Below, in pieces: positions 28,256-36,594 of a DNA stretch of 64,000 nucleotides (the stretch's first letter is position 1; each line of letters opens with the position of its first letter). Both the position numbers and the translations under genes were made by a program. The stretch is from assembly GCF_030541005.1 (NCBI RefSeq), contig NZ_JASSVM010000004.1, positions 62,001-126,000 of the forward strand, written 5' to 3'. Source of the stretch: Marinobacter sp. SS5-14b. Its GTDB lineage: Bacteria > Pseudomonadota > Gammaproteobacteria > Pseudomonadales > Oleiphilaceae. The notes under the pieces are model-generated. The model made no database searches, was not told where the DNA came from, and worked only from the letters and a program-made list of their open reading frames with translations.

Positions 28256-30080
28256 CAGCCACACCACTGCCCGAAGGGTGACTGCCCAGATTTCGGCTGG
28301 TCACCCTGTTTCTCCCGGCCTCTTTGGACACATAGAGTGCTTCGTCTGCAGCCGCAATCAGGTCTTCAGGATCAATTGAGGCACCGGCGGGTGCAGACGC
28401 CACCCCGATACTCACGGTTACCGGCACCGGTCGGCCATCCCACTCAAATCCCAGTTCCGATTCAATACCGCCGCGTAACTGCTGGGCGACTGCTTCAGCG
28501 CCTGCAGCATCGGTGTAGGGCAGGATGACCGCAAACTCTTCCCCGCCATACCGGGCCACAATATCGGTTTCGCGCCGCACAACGGCGGCCAGCTTATCCG
28601 CAAGCTTGCGCAAACAACTGTCACCGGCCTGATGGCCAAGGGTGTCATTAAAGTCTTTGAAGTGATCGACATCCAGCATAATCAGCGCCAACGGGCCCTT
28701 TCGCCGGCACCGGGAGGCTTCTTCGGCCAAATGAGCGTCAAAGTAGCGCCGGTTGAATACGCCCGTCAGCCCATCCGTAGAACTGAGCGCCTCCAGTTGC
28801 CGGTTTGCGTATTCAAGAGCCTCTGTCCGTTCCGCCACCCGGAACTCCAGGGCTTCATTCATTTCCTGCTGAATTCTCTGGGTCTTCTGGGCCATGTGCC
28901 GCAGGCGGTCGGCCAGAGCAATAGACAGCAAAATAACCTCGAAAGCCGAGCCAATCTGAATACCAAACTCGGTGACGAAATTAGCCGGCACCACACCGAA
29001 CGTTTTCATTGTGTACAGCAGCATGCCCGCCAACAAGGCAGACCAGGCCAACATGAAATAGCGCGCCGGCCGGAATTTACGGTACAGACATAAGCCACCG
29101 GAAATCATCACCAGTACAATCGCCACCGAAGCAAGGAACGTATTCAATCGGATGACCGGCGCGTAATCCGGATACAGCAGGGGCGTGAGTGCAGAAACGG
29201 CGAACGTCGCCATAAACACAAAGAAGACCTTATTCAGCCGCGGGGCGTTTTCTTTCAATGCCAGAAACGAGCGGGAGAAGCCCAGCACACAGAACATTCC
29301 CACCGCAATAAGAACCGCAACAGCCCGGTTGTTCCACCAGGGGAGTTCGGGCCACAGGTGCTCGAATGACAAACCGTTGAGTGTAAACTGCAAGGTACCG
29401 TAAGACAGGATGTAGCCAACGTACCAAAGATAGTTGGTGTCCCTGAATGACAGAAAGATCAGCAGGTTAAAAATCACCATGCAGACCAGCAATCCGTAGA
29501 ACAGGCCCAGCAGGAAACGCTCCTGGTGGTCCGCCTGGCTGAAACTGTCCACGCTCCAGAGCAGGGTTCGCATCTGAATCGCACCGCTGGTTTTTACACG
29601 GAAAAACAGGTCTGCGCCTTCACCCCGATTCAGTTCAAGGAGGAAGTTGATGTTGTGATGGTCTCTCGGCCGCAGACTAAAAGGAACCGAATCGCCTGCT
29701 ATCTGGCGCTCAATGGCACCGGAAGCCTTGACAATAAACAACTCCATTTCATCGATAATCGGGTAGAGCCCCTCAATAACCCATCGATCGTTCGGGCTTG
29801 AGACATTTTCGACGCGGGTGTGGAACCAGTAGGTCGAGTCGGTAAACCCGAAGTTGTAGGCCTTCTCAGGCTCATCTTTGGAGCCCACCTCTGGCCAGCG
29901 CTGGATAACCTGGGAAATGTTAAGGCTTGAGTCGGGGTCTTCGTAATAGGTGAGTTTTCGGGATATGTCGAGCCGGCCGCTGCCCTCTTCCAGCACGACA
30001 GGAAAGCTGTCCGGCACTTCTGTTGCGGATGCGTGCAACGCACTCACAACCAGCAAGATCATAAACAGTAGACGAATCAC
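28245..30080 (-). CDS. 7TMR-DISM diguanylate cyclase
   Basis: 611 residues. Signal peptide (MIRLLFMILLVVSALHASA), an extracellular 7TMR-DISM sensory domain (about 25-185), seven membrane helices (about 190-385), a short coiled coil (EMNEALEFRVAERTEALEYANRQLEAL), and a C-terminal GGDEF domain with an active GGEEF signature near residue 512. It would make cyclic di-GMP in response to an external ligand that cannot be identified. An RxxD inhibitory site is not obvious to me. Confidence 0.92.
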   Translation of the reverse strand: MIRLLFMILLVVSALHASATEVPDSFPVVLEEGSGRLDISRKLTYYEDPDSSLNISQVIQRWPEVGSKDEPEKAYNFGFTDSTYWFHTRVENVSSPNDRWVIEGLYPIIDEMELFIVKASGAIERQIAGDSVPFSLRPRDHHNINFLLELNRGEGADLFFRVKTSGAIQMRTLLWSVDSFSQADHQERFLLGLFYGLLVCMVIFNLLIFLSFRDTNYLWYVGYILSYGTLQFTLNGLSFEHLWPELPWWNNRAVAVLIAVGMFCVLGFSRSFLALKENAPRLNKVFFVFMATFAVSALTPLLYPDYAPVIRLNTFLASVAIVLVMISGGLCLYRKFRPARYFMLAWSALLAGMLLYTMKTFGVVPANFVTEFGIQIGSAFEVILLSIALADRLRHMAQKTQRIQQEMNEALEFRVAERTEALEYANRQLEALSSTDGLTGVFNRRYFDAHLAEEASRCRRKGPLALIMLDVDHFKDFNDTLGHQAGDSCLRKLADKLAAVVRRETDIVARYGGEEFAVILPYTDAAGAEAVAQQLRGGIESELGFEWDGRPVPVTVSIGVASAPAGASIDPEDLIAAADEALYVSKEAGRNRVTSRNLGSHPSGSGVAVTP

Positions 30081-30193
30081 GCCAGCCCCGGTTGGTTATT
30101 GGATTTTCTTATCCTTATAACCAGATAGTAACCGACTCCAGCTCAACCGGGCGTAATGATTGGATTTTGTTCGTTACGGTCTGTATCAAATGC

Positions 30194-30634
30194 CTACGCA
30201 ATCTGAAGAAGACGCAGCAACTGGGGCTGATGCTTACCTTGAACGACGTCCGCCAACGTGTATTGATCGAGCACACCCAAAAAGGCCTGCAAAGCTTCAT
30301 CAAACATATTCCGCAGCCCACACACCGGGGTAATTTTGCAGGTATTTTTCCCTGAGAAGCACTCGACCAGGCTGAGGTCTTGCTCGGTTTCTCTGACCAG
30401 GACACCCACATTGATATCCTTCGGTGCCATGTGCAGTCGCATACCGCCCTTCTTTCCGCGCACCGTTTCAATGTAGCCCTTCTTGTTGAGCTGATGCACC
30501 ACCTTCATCAGGTGGTTTTTGGAAATCTCGTAGCTGTCGGCAATTTCCTGAATTGTCGACAAGCGATCACCACCCTGTGCAGCGAGATAAATCAGAACTC
30601 TCAGTGAATAGTCCGTATAGCGGGTGATGTGCAT
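30194..30634 (-). CDS. nsrR: NsrR, nitric-oxide-sensing Rrf2-family repressor
   Basis: 146 residues. Rrf2 winged helix (MHITRYTDYSLRVLIYLAAQ start, ISKNHLMKVVHQLNKKGYIETVRGKKGG) with the three Fe-S cluster cysteines typical of NsrR at 92, 99 and 105. NO destroys the cluster and lifts repression of NO-detoxification genes. Last gene of a minus-strand run with a YbaN-like and a small membrane protein; an NsrR-like palindrome upstream of the first gene suggests autoregulation. Confidence 0.9.
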   Translation of the reverse strand: MHITRYTDYSLRVLIYLAAQGGDRLSTIQEIADSYEISKNHLMKVVHQLNKKGYIETVRGKKGGMRLHMAPKDINVGVLVRETEQDLSLVECFSGKNTCKITPVCGLRNMFDEALQAFLGVLDQYTLADVVQGKHQPQLLRLLQIA

Positions 30635-30659
30635 TCAGTACTCCAGAATCGAGATAACG

Positions 30660-31028
30660 TTAATAAGATGGCCGGGTAATCATGTAGGTCGCAACAATCA
30701 GCAAAAACAGTCCGGAAACAACCAACACGGCCAGAGGTGACCCTAATATCAGCAAAACGCCCCAACTCATGGCCATCATGCTGCAGGCCAGCACCTTGGC
30801 CCGGGCCGGCACTGCACGCCGGTGTCTCCACTGCTCGATCGCTGGACCGAACCGGGGGTGTCCTTCAAGCCACTGCGCAAACGCCGGCGACCCTTTACTG
30901 GCAAAGTAGCCCGCCAGCAACACAAAGGGCGTGGTTGGCACCAGGGGCAATACCACGCCAAGGGCTGCAAACCCGATCGATATATACGCAAGAATCCGGA
31001 ATCCGGTTTTGCCTGACTGCACAGCCAT
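30660..31028 (-). CDS. YbaN-family (DUF454) inner-membrane protein
   Basis: 122 residues with membrane segments AYISIGFAALGVVLPLVPTTPFVLLAGYF, MAMSWGVLLILGSPLAVL and VSGLFLLIVATYMI. The LPLVPTTPFVLLAGYFASKGSP stretch is the DUF454 signature. Function unknown. It lies 25 bases upstream of nsrR and 47 bases after the small membrane gene, so all three are probably one transcript. Confidence 0.85.
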   Translation of the reverse strand: MAVQSGKTGFRILAYISIGFAALGVVLPLVPTTPFVLLAGYFASKGSPAFAQWLEGHPRFGPAIEQWRHRRAVPARAKVLACSMMAMSWGVLLILGSPLAVLVVSGLFLLIVATYMITRPSY

Positions 31029-31075
31029 AGCCCAAGCCTCAAGACTGTTCGAACCTGACTTAATTCTACCCTTAT

Positions 31076-31300
31076 TTAATGAACAGGTCTGCCCAGCTTG
31101 CTAAGGAACGTCAACCTGGCTACATAAGCAATCTTTACGCCTACGGCAAAAAACAACGTCCCCATATGAGCCGCTATCTGAACCGACAGAGACAATGCAC
31201 CCGCCAGCGGATAAGCCAGCAACACGGTAATCAAAAGCCCGACCAGGGATGCCAGAATCCCGCTGTTCGCGATCACCAGCCATTTTTCAAAATGCTCCAT
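31076..31300 (-). CDS. Small uncharacterised membrane protein
   Basis: 74 residues with two membrane helices (LVIANSGILASLVGLLITVLLAYPLAG and IAAHMGTLFFAVGVKIAYVARL). No family recognised. I chose the ATG at 31300, which has AGAGAGG eight bases upstream, over a GTG nine bases earlier. First gene of the run ending in nsrR, with an NsrR-like palindrome immediately upstream, so it is a candidate NO-responsive protein (inference). Confidence 0.7.
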   Translation of the reverse strand: MEHFEKWLVIANSGILASLVGLLITVLLAYPLAGALSLSVQIAAHMGTLFFAVGVKIAYVARLTFLSKLGRPVH

Positions 31301-31315
31301 ATCGTCCACCTCTCT

Positions 31316-31344
31316 TATAACATATATTTACTTTAAATGTTATA
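31316..31344. promoter_or_regulatory. NsrR-like operator
   Basis: Perfect 8-base arms TATAACAT / ATGTTATA separated by 13 AT-rich bases, 15 bases upstream of the small membrane gene. Spacing and AT-rich ATGTT-type half-sites resemble NsrR operators, and nsrR is the third gene downstream. Confidence 0.55.
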
Positions 31345-31494
31345 GAGATCAAACCGGGACAATGCAAGGCTCGTACATCACACAGGTCAAGTGTGCAGCC
31401 ACTCAACTATTGTTCGCCGGGTATCGGAATCTGGCATAAGCTTTGACATACTGACCTGACAACTCAGAACAAAAGCAGTTACAGGATCCATACG

Positions 31495-32487
31495 ATGCCG
31501 CTCTCTGAACTGACAGACCGCTTCGGTCGCACCGTGAATTATGTTCGCCTGTCGGTGACTGACCGTTGTGACTTTCGCTGCGTGTACTGCATGGCGGAGG
31601 AAATGACTTTCCTGCCCCGCGCGAAGATTCTGTCCCTTGAGGAAATTGCTCGGGTGGCTCGTAGTTTTGTGTCGCTAGGCACCGAGAAAATCCGCCTGAC
31701 CGGTGGCGAGCCGCTGGTCAGAAAGGGCATTCTCGACCTGGTCCGTGAAATCGGTCACTACGGCCTGCGGGACTTTGCCATGACCACCAATGGCAGCCAT
31801 TTACCGGAGATGGCCGAGGAGCTTCGCAAAGGGGGCCTGCACCGGCTTAACATCAGCCTGGATTCGCTGGACCCTGAGAAGTTCCACGCGGTTACCCGTA
31901 CCGGCAAGCTACCGCAGGTTCTTGAAGGCATTGAAGCCGCCCGCGATGCCGGTTTTCGAAACATCAAGCTCAATACGGTGGTGATGAAGGGGCGCAATGA
32001 TGAGGAAATTCCGGATTTGATCGAGTTTGCCCGCGCCCGCCAGTTGGATATCACGTTTATCGAGGAGATGCCGCTGGGGGAAATTTCGGAGCATGATCGA
32101 GGGTTGGCTTTATGCACCAGCGAGGAGGTGCGCTCGATTATCCGCCAGCATCACGATCTGGAGCACACCGGTGATGACACCGGAGGGCCGGCACGGTATT
32201 ACCGGATGCCGGGTAGTGATATCCGCGTGGGGTTTATTTCTCCGCATTCCCATAATTTCTGTGCCACTTGTAACCGGGTTCGGGTGACGGTTGAGGGGCG
32301 GCTTTTGTTGTGTTTGGGGAATGAGCATTCGGTAGATTTGCTTGGGGTTTTGCGGGCACACCCTGACAATGATGAGGTGCTTCGGGAGACGATTATCAAG
32401 GCGATGGATCTGAAGCCGGAGCGGCATCACTTTTCCAGCAATGGGGATGTGGAGATTCTTCGGTTTATGAATATGACCGGAGGCTGA
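31495..32487 (+). CDS. moaA: GTP 3',8-cyclase
   Basis: Radical-SAM enzyme for the first step of molybdopterin synthesis, needed for nitrate reductase. Seen: N-terminal Fe-S motif Cys25-x3-Cys29-x2-Cys32 (CDFRCVYC), TGGEPLVR, the C-terminal second cluster motif [18 protein letters not shown], and the C-terminal Gly-Gly that inserts into the active site. 330 residues, normal. Other moa genes are not nearby. Its presence beside nsrR and nos fits co-expression under denitrification. Confidence 0.95.
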   Translation: MPLSELTDRFGRTVNYVRLSVTDRCDFRCVYCMAEEMTFLPRAKILSLEEIARVARSFVSLGTEKIRLTGGEPLVRKGILDLVREIGHYGLRDFAMTTNGSHLPEMAEELRKGGLHRLNISLDSLDPEKFHAVTRTGKLPQVLEGIEAARDAGFRNIKLNTVVMKGRNDEEIPDLIEFARARQLDITFIEEMPLGEISEHDRGLALCTSEEVRSIIRQHHDLEHTGDDTGGPARYYRMPGSDIRVGFISPHSHNFCATCNRVRVTVEGRLLLCLGNEHSVDLLGVLRAHPDNDEVLRETIIKAMDLKPERHHFSSNGDVEILRFMNMTGG

Positions 32488-32530
32488 CCGGGTTTAGTTG
32501 CGCGCCTAGCCTTCCAGTTCAGGTGTTTGG

Positions 32531-32639
32531 GCGGGTGAGGGCAGGCTTTCCAAAAACCGCTCCTTCGGCACATCCATGTGGCGCTTGGGCTCCGCCATCC
32601 CTGGCTCCGCACATTTTTGGAAAGCCTGCCCTCACCCGC
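32531..32639. repeat. Long perfect hairpin element between moaA and nosL
   Basis: 26-base perfect inverted arms at 32531-32556 and 32614-32639 around a 57-base GC-rich loop. The arms hold the core GGGCAGGCTTTCC followed by five A. It sits between the convergent ends of moaA and nosL, where it could terminate both. A second element with a similar core lies between nosZ and nosD, so this is probably a dispersed REP-like family. Confidence 0.8.
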
Positions 32640-32732
32640 TCTATCTAACTATGGCGAAATAGCCTGAAAAGCTCTTGTCCAATTAAACACCCATTGCCAC
32701 ATCACATTAGCCAATGTTGGCGGCGCATCACC

Positions 32733-33368
32733 TCAGTGGTCCATTTCGTGTCCGCTATGACCATTATCCATCGCGGATTCGCCTGTCATATCGCCCTCAG
32801 CAGTCATGTCATGACCATCGTGCATATCCTCCGTAGAGTCCATTCCGCTCATGTCGTGCATGGCCATCCCGGCGTTCAGGTGATCCAGGGTGATGTCGGC
32901 GAAGGCAACTACCTCGCCCCCGTGTTCTGCGGCGAAGTCTGTGGCTTCGGTTTCGGTTTCAAACGATGCCAGGGTTGGGCCCATGGCGCCGTTGCGATCG
33001 GAACCGACGACGTAGACGACTTCACGGGCGTCGATCAGGTGGGTGTCATCCGGATGGTCCCAGTCGGTTTGAGCCATGTTGTGGACATACAGGGTGTGGT
33101 CGCGCTTTTCGTTTTCCGGCTGCAGGAACCAGGCGAACATGTCTTTTGTGGAGCAGAATTTCCGGACGTTCTGTTCGCGCTCGGTAAAGGCCTGGCCTTT
33201 CGGGCCTGGAAAGTTGGTGATGACCATGCCGCATACGTGGCATTCGTCGCCGGATTCGAAGTGAACAGGTTCCGGTTTGGCCAAGGTTTCCTGTTCGCCG
33301 CCGGAGCAGCCGACGAGGGTAATGGCTGTGAAAGCGACGATGAGCCATTTGGTGATTGGGTTTGCCAT
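32733..33368 (-). CDS. nosL: NosL copper lipoprotein with Met/His-rich tail
   Basis: Outer-membrane lipoprotein and Cu(I) chaperone for N2O reductase. Seen: lipobox with Cys21 (TLVGC), the copper site region Cys43-x2-Cys46 with Met48 (CHVCGM), and the NosL fold to about residue 165. It then carries an extra acidic tail, residues 168-211, with nine Met and six His, absent from the NosL proteins I know. Last gene of the nosRZDFYL run; 23 bases after nosY. Confidence 0.93.
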   Translation of the reverse strand: MANPITKWLIVAFTAITLVGCSGGEQETLAKPEPVHFESGDECHVCGMVITNFPGPKGQAFTEREQNVRKFCSTKDMFAWFLQPENEKRDHTLYVHNMAQTDWDHPDDTHLIDAREVVYVVGSDRNGAMGPTLASFETETEATDFAAEHGGEVVAFADITLDHLNAGMAMHDMSGMDSTEDMHDGHDMTAEGDMTGESAMDNGHSGHEMDH

Positions 33369-33391
33369 GTTTCGTGTGTCTCCGGTCGGGA

Positions 33392-34222
33392 TCAGATTCT
33401 TCGATTTTTAAACAGCAACAGTGCGCCGGCCAGCGGGATAGCGCACCAGAGGACAAGGCCTAACCACAGTCCACCTGCACCGATCGGCAGGTCTGAACCG
33501 AGGCTCAGTACGCCGCTGAGTTGGCCACTGTCACCGAAGGCGACGATGTTGAGCAGTCGGTAGATGTCAGTGGGGTTGAGCATGAGCAGCCAGGGCAACA
33601 GTTCCGGGTTGAACTTGCCTTCACTGGCAACCAGTACGCCGAGCAGCATCAGGTCAAAGATCAGTACAAAGAAGAACCAGATCGCCAGAGCCATGCCCGC
33701 AGCCACGGGCTTTTCACTGACCCGCACGCTGACCAGGTACGCCAGGGCGATAAAGCCCCAGCCCAGCAGAATGGTCGAGCCGATGAAGCGCCCCATGGCG
33801 ACGGCCAGAGCGCCAATGCCGACGTCTTCAACCAACAGGGCAATGGCGAGGCCTGCCACGCCGAAGCCAATCAAAGTGGCTAGGGCCAGGGTAAAGCCGT
33901 GGCCGAGAAACTTGCCGAGCAGGAGCTGGCTTTTACTCAGCGGATAGGTCATCAGCAGCAGCAACGTGCCGCCTTCTTCTTCTCCGACGATGGCATCGTA
34001 GGCCAGTAAGAGCGCAATCAGCGGAATCAGAAAGATACCGAGGCTGGCAAGGCTGGCGATGGTAGCGGGCGTGGAGGCATAGCCAACCTGACCGGAGGCG
34101 GCAGCGCCAAACCAGGCGATACCGAGGGCCAATGTGGCAAATACCAGTGAGATCGCGACCAGCCAGCGGTTTCGGAAACTGTCGCTCAGCTCTTTACGGG
34201 CAATCGTCCAGATGGCGTTCAT
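33392..34222 (-). CDS. nosY: NosY, ABC transporter permease for N2O reductase maturation
   Basis: 276 residues, about six membrane helices, start MNAIWTIARKELSDSFRNRWL typical of NosY. With NosF (ATPase) and NosD it forms the NosDFY complex needed to build the CuZ site of NosZ, working on a sulfur-containing compound and/or copper handover. Overlaps nosF by four bases (ATGA). Confidence 0.94.
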   Translation of the reverse strand: MNAIWTIARKELSDSFRNRWLVAISLVFATLALGIAWFGAAASGQVGYASTPATIASLASLGIFLIPLIALLLAYDAIVGEEEGGTLLLLMTYPLSKSQLLLGKFLGHGFTLALATLIGFGVAGLAIALLVEDVGIGALAVAMGRFIGSTILLGWGFIALAYLVSVRVSEKPVAAGMALAIWFFFVLIFDLMLLGVLVASEGKFNPELLPWLLMLNPTDIYRLLNIVAFGDSGQLSGVLSLGSDLPIGAGGLWLGLVLWCAIPLAGALLLFKNRRI

Positions 34223-35151
34223 TGGCCACCTCCCCGGTGCGCCAGACCGCCCGAGCCGATAAAGTGTACATAGATGTCTTCCAGGCTGGGCTGATGGATA
34301 CCCAGGTCGGCCACTTCTCCGGAGTTCATCAGAGTCTGGATAAGGGCCATTTTTTCTTTTGGTCTTACATCCACCAGCAGTCTTCCGTTGTCATTTTTCA
34401 TCATCAGACCCGTGTTTTCCCGGGCCTGATTCATTACGGTTTCGAGCGCCGCCAGGCTATTCGCCGGCTGCAAAATGAGAGTAACGGGCATATTGGCCTG
34501 CTGCCGCAGCGAAGGCAGGTCACCGGCGGCTTTCAGGGAGCCGTCGGTCAGAATGGCGGCCCGGTCTATATAGGGCTCGACACCCGGTAGCACGTGGGAA
34601 CACAGCACAATACCGGTGCCATCATCCCGCAAATCCCGCAGAAGGCGATAAAGGTCTGCGGTCGCAACCGGGTCGAGACCCACCGTGGGCTCGTCGAGCA
34701 TCAGCAGTTTTGGCTTGCCCAACAAAGCCTGGGCAAGCCCCAGACGCTGGCGCATGCCTTTGGAATAGGTTTTGGTGCGGGCATCCATGGCATCACCAAG
34801 GCCAACCTGCTCAAGCAATTCAGGTACCTGGCGCAAGGGCGCCCCCTTCAGCCTCGCAAAATGGCTCAGAATCTCCCGGCCGGTCAGCTGCGGGTAGAAC
34901 ATCACATTCTCCGGCAGGTAACCAATGTGCTGGCTGACTTGCGGATCACCCGCTTCGCCATCCAGCACAGACACCTTGCCTTCGCTGGGCTTCATCAAAC
35001 CCAGAATCAGCTTGATCGAAGTGGTTTTACCGGCACCGTTGTGGCCGAACAAACCCAGGATTTCTCCCGGCTCCAGGCGCAAATCAACACCGTGCAGCAC
35101 CGTTGCCTTGTCGTAACGGTGACTGACATTCTCCAGTCGAAAACAGTTCAT
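34219..35151 (-). CDS. nosF: NosF, ABC transporter ATPase
   Basis: 310 residues. Walker A GLFGHNGAGKTTS, signature YSKGMRQRLGLAQALL, Walker B LLMLDEPTVGLD. Energy unit of NosDFY. I chose the ATG at 35151 (MNCFRLENVSHRYD), which overlaps the nosD stop; an upstream in-frame start lies inside nosD. Translation of nosD, nosF and nosY is coupled through ATGA overlaps. Confidence 0.95.
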   Translation of the reverse strand: MNCFRLENVSHRYDKATVLHGVDLRLEPGEILGLFGHNGAGKTTSIKLILGLMKPSEGKVSVLDGEAGDPQVSQHIGYLPENVMFYPQLTGREILSHFARLKGAPLRQVPELLEQVGLGDAMDARTKTYSKGMRQRLGLAQALLGKPKLLMLDEPTVGLDPVATADLYRLLRDLRDDGTGIVLCSHVLPGVEPYIDRAAILTDGSLKAAGDLPSLRQQANMPVTLILQPANSLAALETVMNQARENTGLMMKNDNGRLLVDVRPKEKMALIQTLMNSGEVADLGIHQPSLEDIYVHFIGSGGLAHRGGGQ

Positions 35152-36416
35152 CGGATCTCCGATTGCAGGTACTCGGGAATTCGCATCAAGGGATGGGGGT
35201 CGCTCACACCAGCGGATTTCACCACCGGAAAAGCATCCTGAACCCAACGCAGGGTATCCACGGCGGGACTGAACATCAGCACCTTGGCCTCGGGATACTT
35301 CCACAGCAGGCGGTCGACATTGTCGTTGGGCTCATAGGGCACATCACCCAGGCCGTCCTGATTCCGATCCCAGCCCAGATAATCGCTCCAGAAATTACCA
35401 CTACCCTCTTTCGCCCAGGACTGGGTACGAGTGGCGACGTACTTCACCTGACGCTCGTTATTCACGAACGCATTATCAAACACCTCGTTATCTTCAGAGC
35501 CTGCGGTCAAATGAATGCCGATGTTACTGTCCGCAAACAGGTTACCCTCAAAGGTGTTATACAGCGAGTTATAGATAAAAACCGCCTTACCTTCACCACC
35601 GGAGATCATCACCCGGCCAGTTTGCCCTTCCGACACCCCGGTCACCACATTACCCCGAAGAGTCGAATTAGTGATGAAGTTCATCAAAATACCGTAGTTC
35701 TCATCATTTTCAGAGCGGTTATTCACCACCGTAAGATACTTACTCTGCATCAACGCATAACCCGTGCGCGTGCCCCGGGTCACATTGCCTTCCAGCAGAT
35801 TGCGCATCGAATACATGTAATGAATGCCATAACGGAGATCCGTCATCACATTGTTACGTATCTTGTTGTTATTGGCGGTTTCAATATAAATCGCATCCCG
35901 GGTCTGGCTGATGTCATTGCCTTCAATCAACGCGCCGGTGGTATTAAACAGATGAATACCATTACCCCGATCCTGCGAGCGCAAACCGGTATCACCTCGG
36001 ATATGATTATTCCGCACCGTCACATCCGGCGTAGCATCCAGCCAAACCCCAAACGCCGGCCCTTGCAGACGATTGTCCTCTACCACCGAACCGCTGGCCT
36101 CCCGGGCAACAAATATACCGGCATCCAGCTCATTGAGATCCTTGCCCCAGTTACGCACCGTACACCCGGAAAACGTTACCCCCTCGGCCAGAATATCCAC
36201 GGTATTCCCCTGCCCCTGACCATCAATCACGGTTTCCGGCGCACAGGACACAGTCACTCCAGGCACCCTGATAGCCAGCGGCGACAATGTTTCGGGGGGG
36301 AGCTCGATGGATGAACCCGGTTCCAGGTTATCTAGCTGTTGTTGCAGGTCCGCATTGGCGGCGAGCGATAAAAGAGCGACTGACAGGGCCACCCCATAAC
36401 GCAAAAGTTGGTACAT
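35148..36416 (-). CDS. nosD: NosD, periplasmic copper-site maturation protein
   Basis: 422 residues. Signal peptide (MYQLLRYGVALSVALLSLAANA) followed by a right-handed parallel beta-helix of CASH repeats (VEDNRL, VRNNHI, IEGNDI, IRNNVM, LEGNVT, VVNNRS). Periplasmic part of the NosDFY complex that delivers to NosL/NosZ. The ATG at 36416 is preferred over an adjoining TTG. A 178-base gap containing a hairpin separates it from nosZ. Confidence 0.94.
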   Translation of the reverse strand: MYQLLRYGVALSVALLSLAANADLQQQLDNLEPGSSIELPPETLSPLAIRVPGVTVSCAPETVIDGQGQGNTVDILAEGVTFSGCTVRNWGKDLNELDAGIFVAREASGSVVEDNRLQGPAFGVWLDATPDVTVRNNHIRGDTGLRSQDRGNGIHLFNTTGALIEGNDISQTRDAIYIETANNNKIRNNVMTDLRYGIHYMYSMRNLLEGNVTRGTRTGYALMQSKYLTVVNNRSENDENYGILMNFITNSTLRGNVVTGVSEGQTGRVMISGGEGKAVFIYNSLYNTFEGNLFADSNIGIHLTAGSEDNEVFDNAFVNNERQVKYVATRTQSWAKEGSGNFWSDYLGWDRNQDGLGDVPYEPNDNVDRLLWKYPEAKVLMFSPAVDTLRWVQDAFPVVKSAGVSDPHPLMRIPEYLQSEIR

Positions 36417-36471
36417 CAATGTTTCTCTAAAAGTTGACTGCGTGAGAGGACTGCACCTTGCTTTGGCAAAG

Positions 36472-36526
36472 CGATGGGATAGGGCTTTCCGAAACCTTGC
36501 GTATTTCGGAAAGCCCTATCCCATCG
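36472..36526. repeat. Perfect hairpin between nosZ and nosD
   Basis: 23-base perfect inverted arms at 36472-36494 and 36504-36526 around a 9-base loop, with the core AGGGCTTTCC. On the transcript it would form a very stable stem between nosZ and nosDFYL. No T-run adjoins it on the minus strand, so it may stabilise the upstream nosZ message or attenuate, rather than terminate. Shares the GGCTTTCC core with the element at 32531-32639. Confidence 0.8.
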
Positions 36527-36594
36527 GTTTGTTGCACCCAAACCAGAAAACCAGGCAGGGGCCCCCAAACAGGGACCCCGACCAGGAAAGCCTA

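Noticed and set aside
31377..31390. Possible FNR/Dnr box (ATCACACAGGTCAA) between the small membrane gene and moaA
   Set aside because: Only one half-site is good; the other matches three of five bases.
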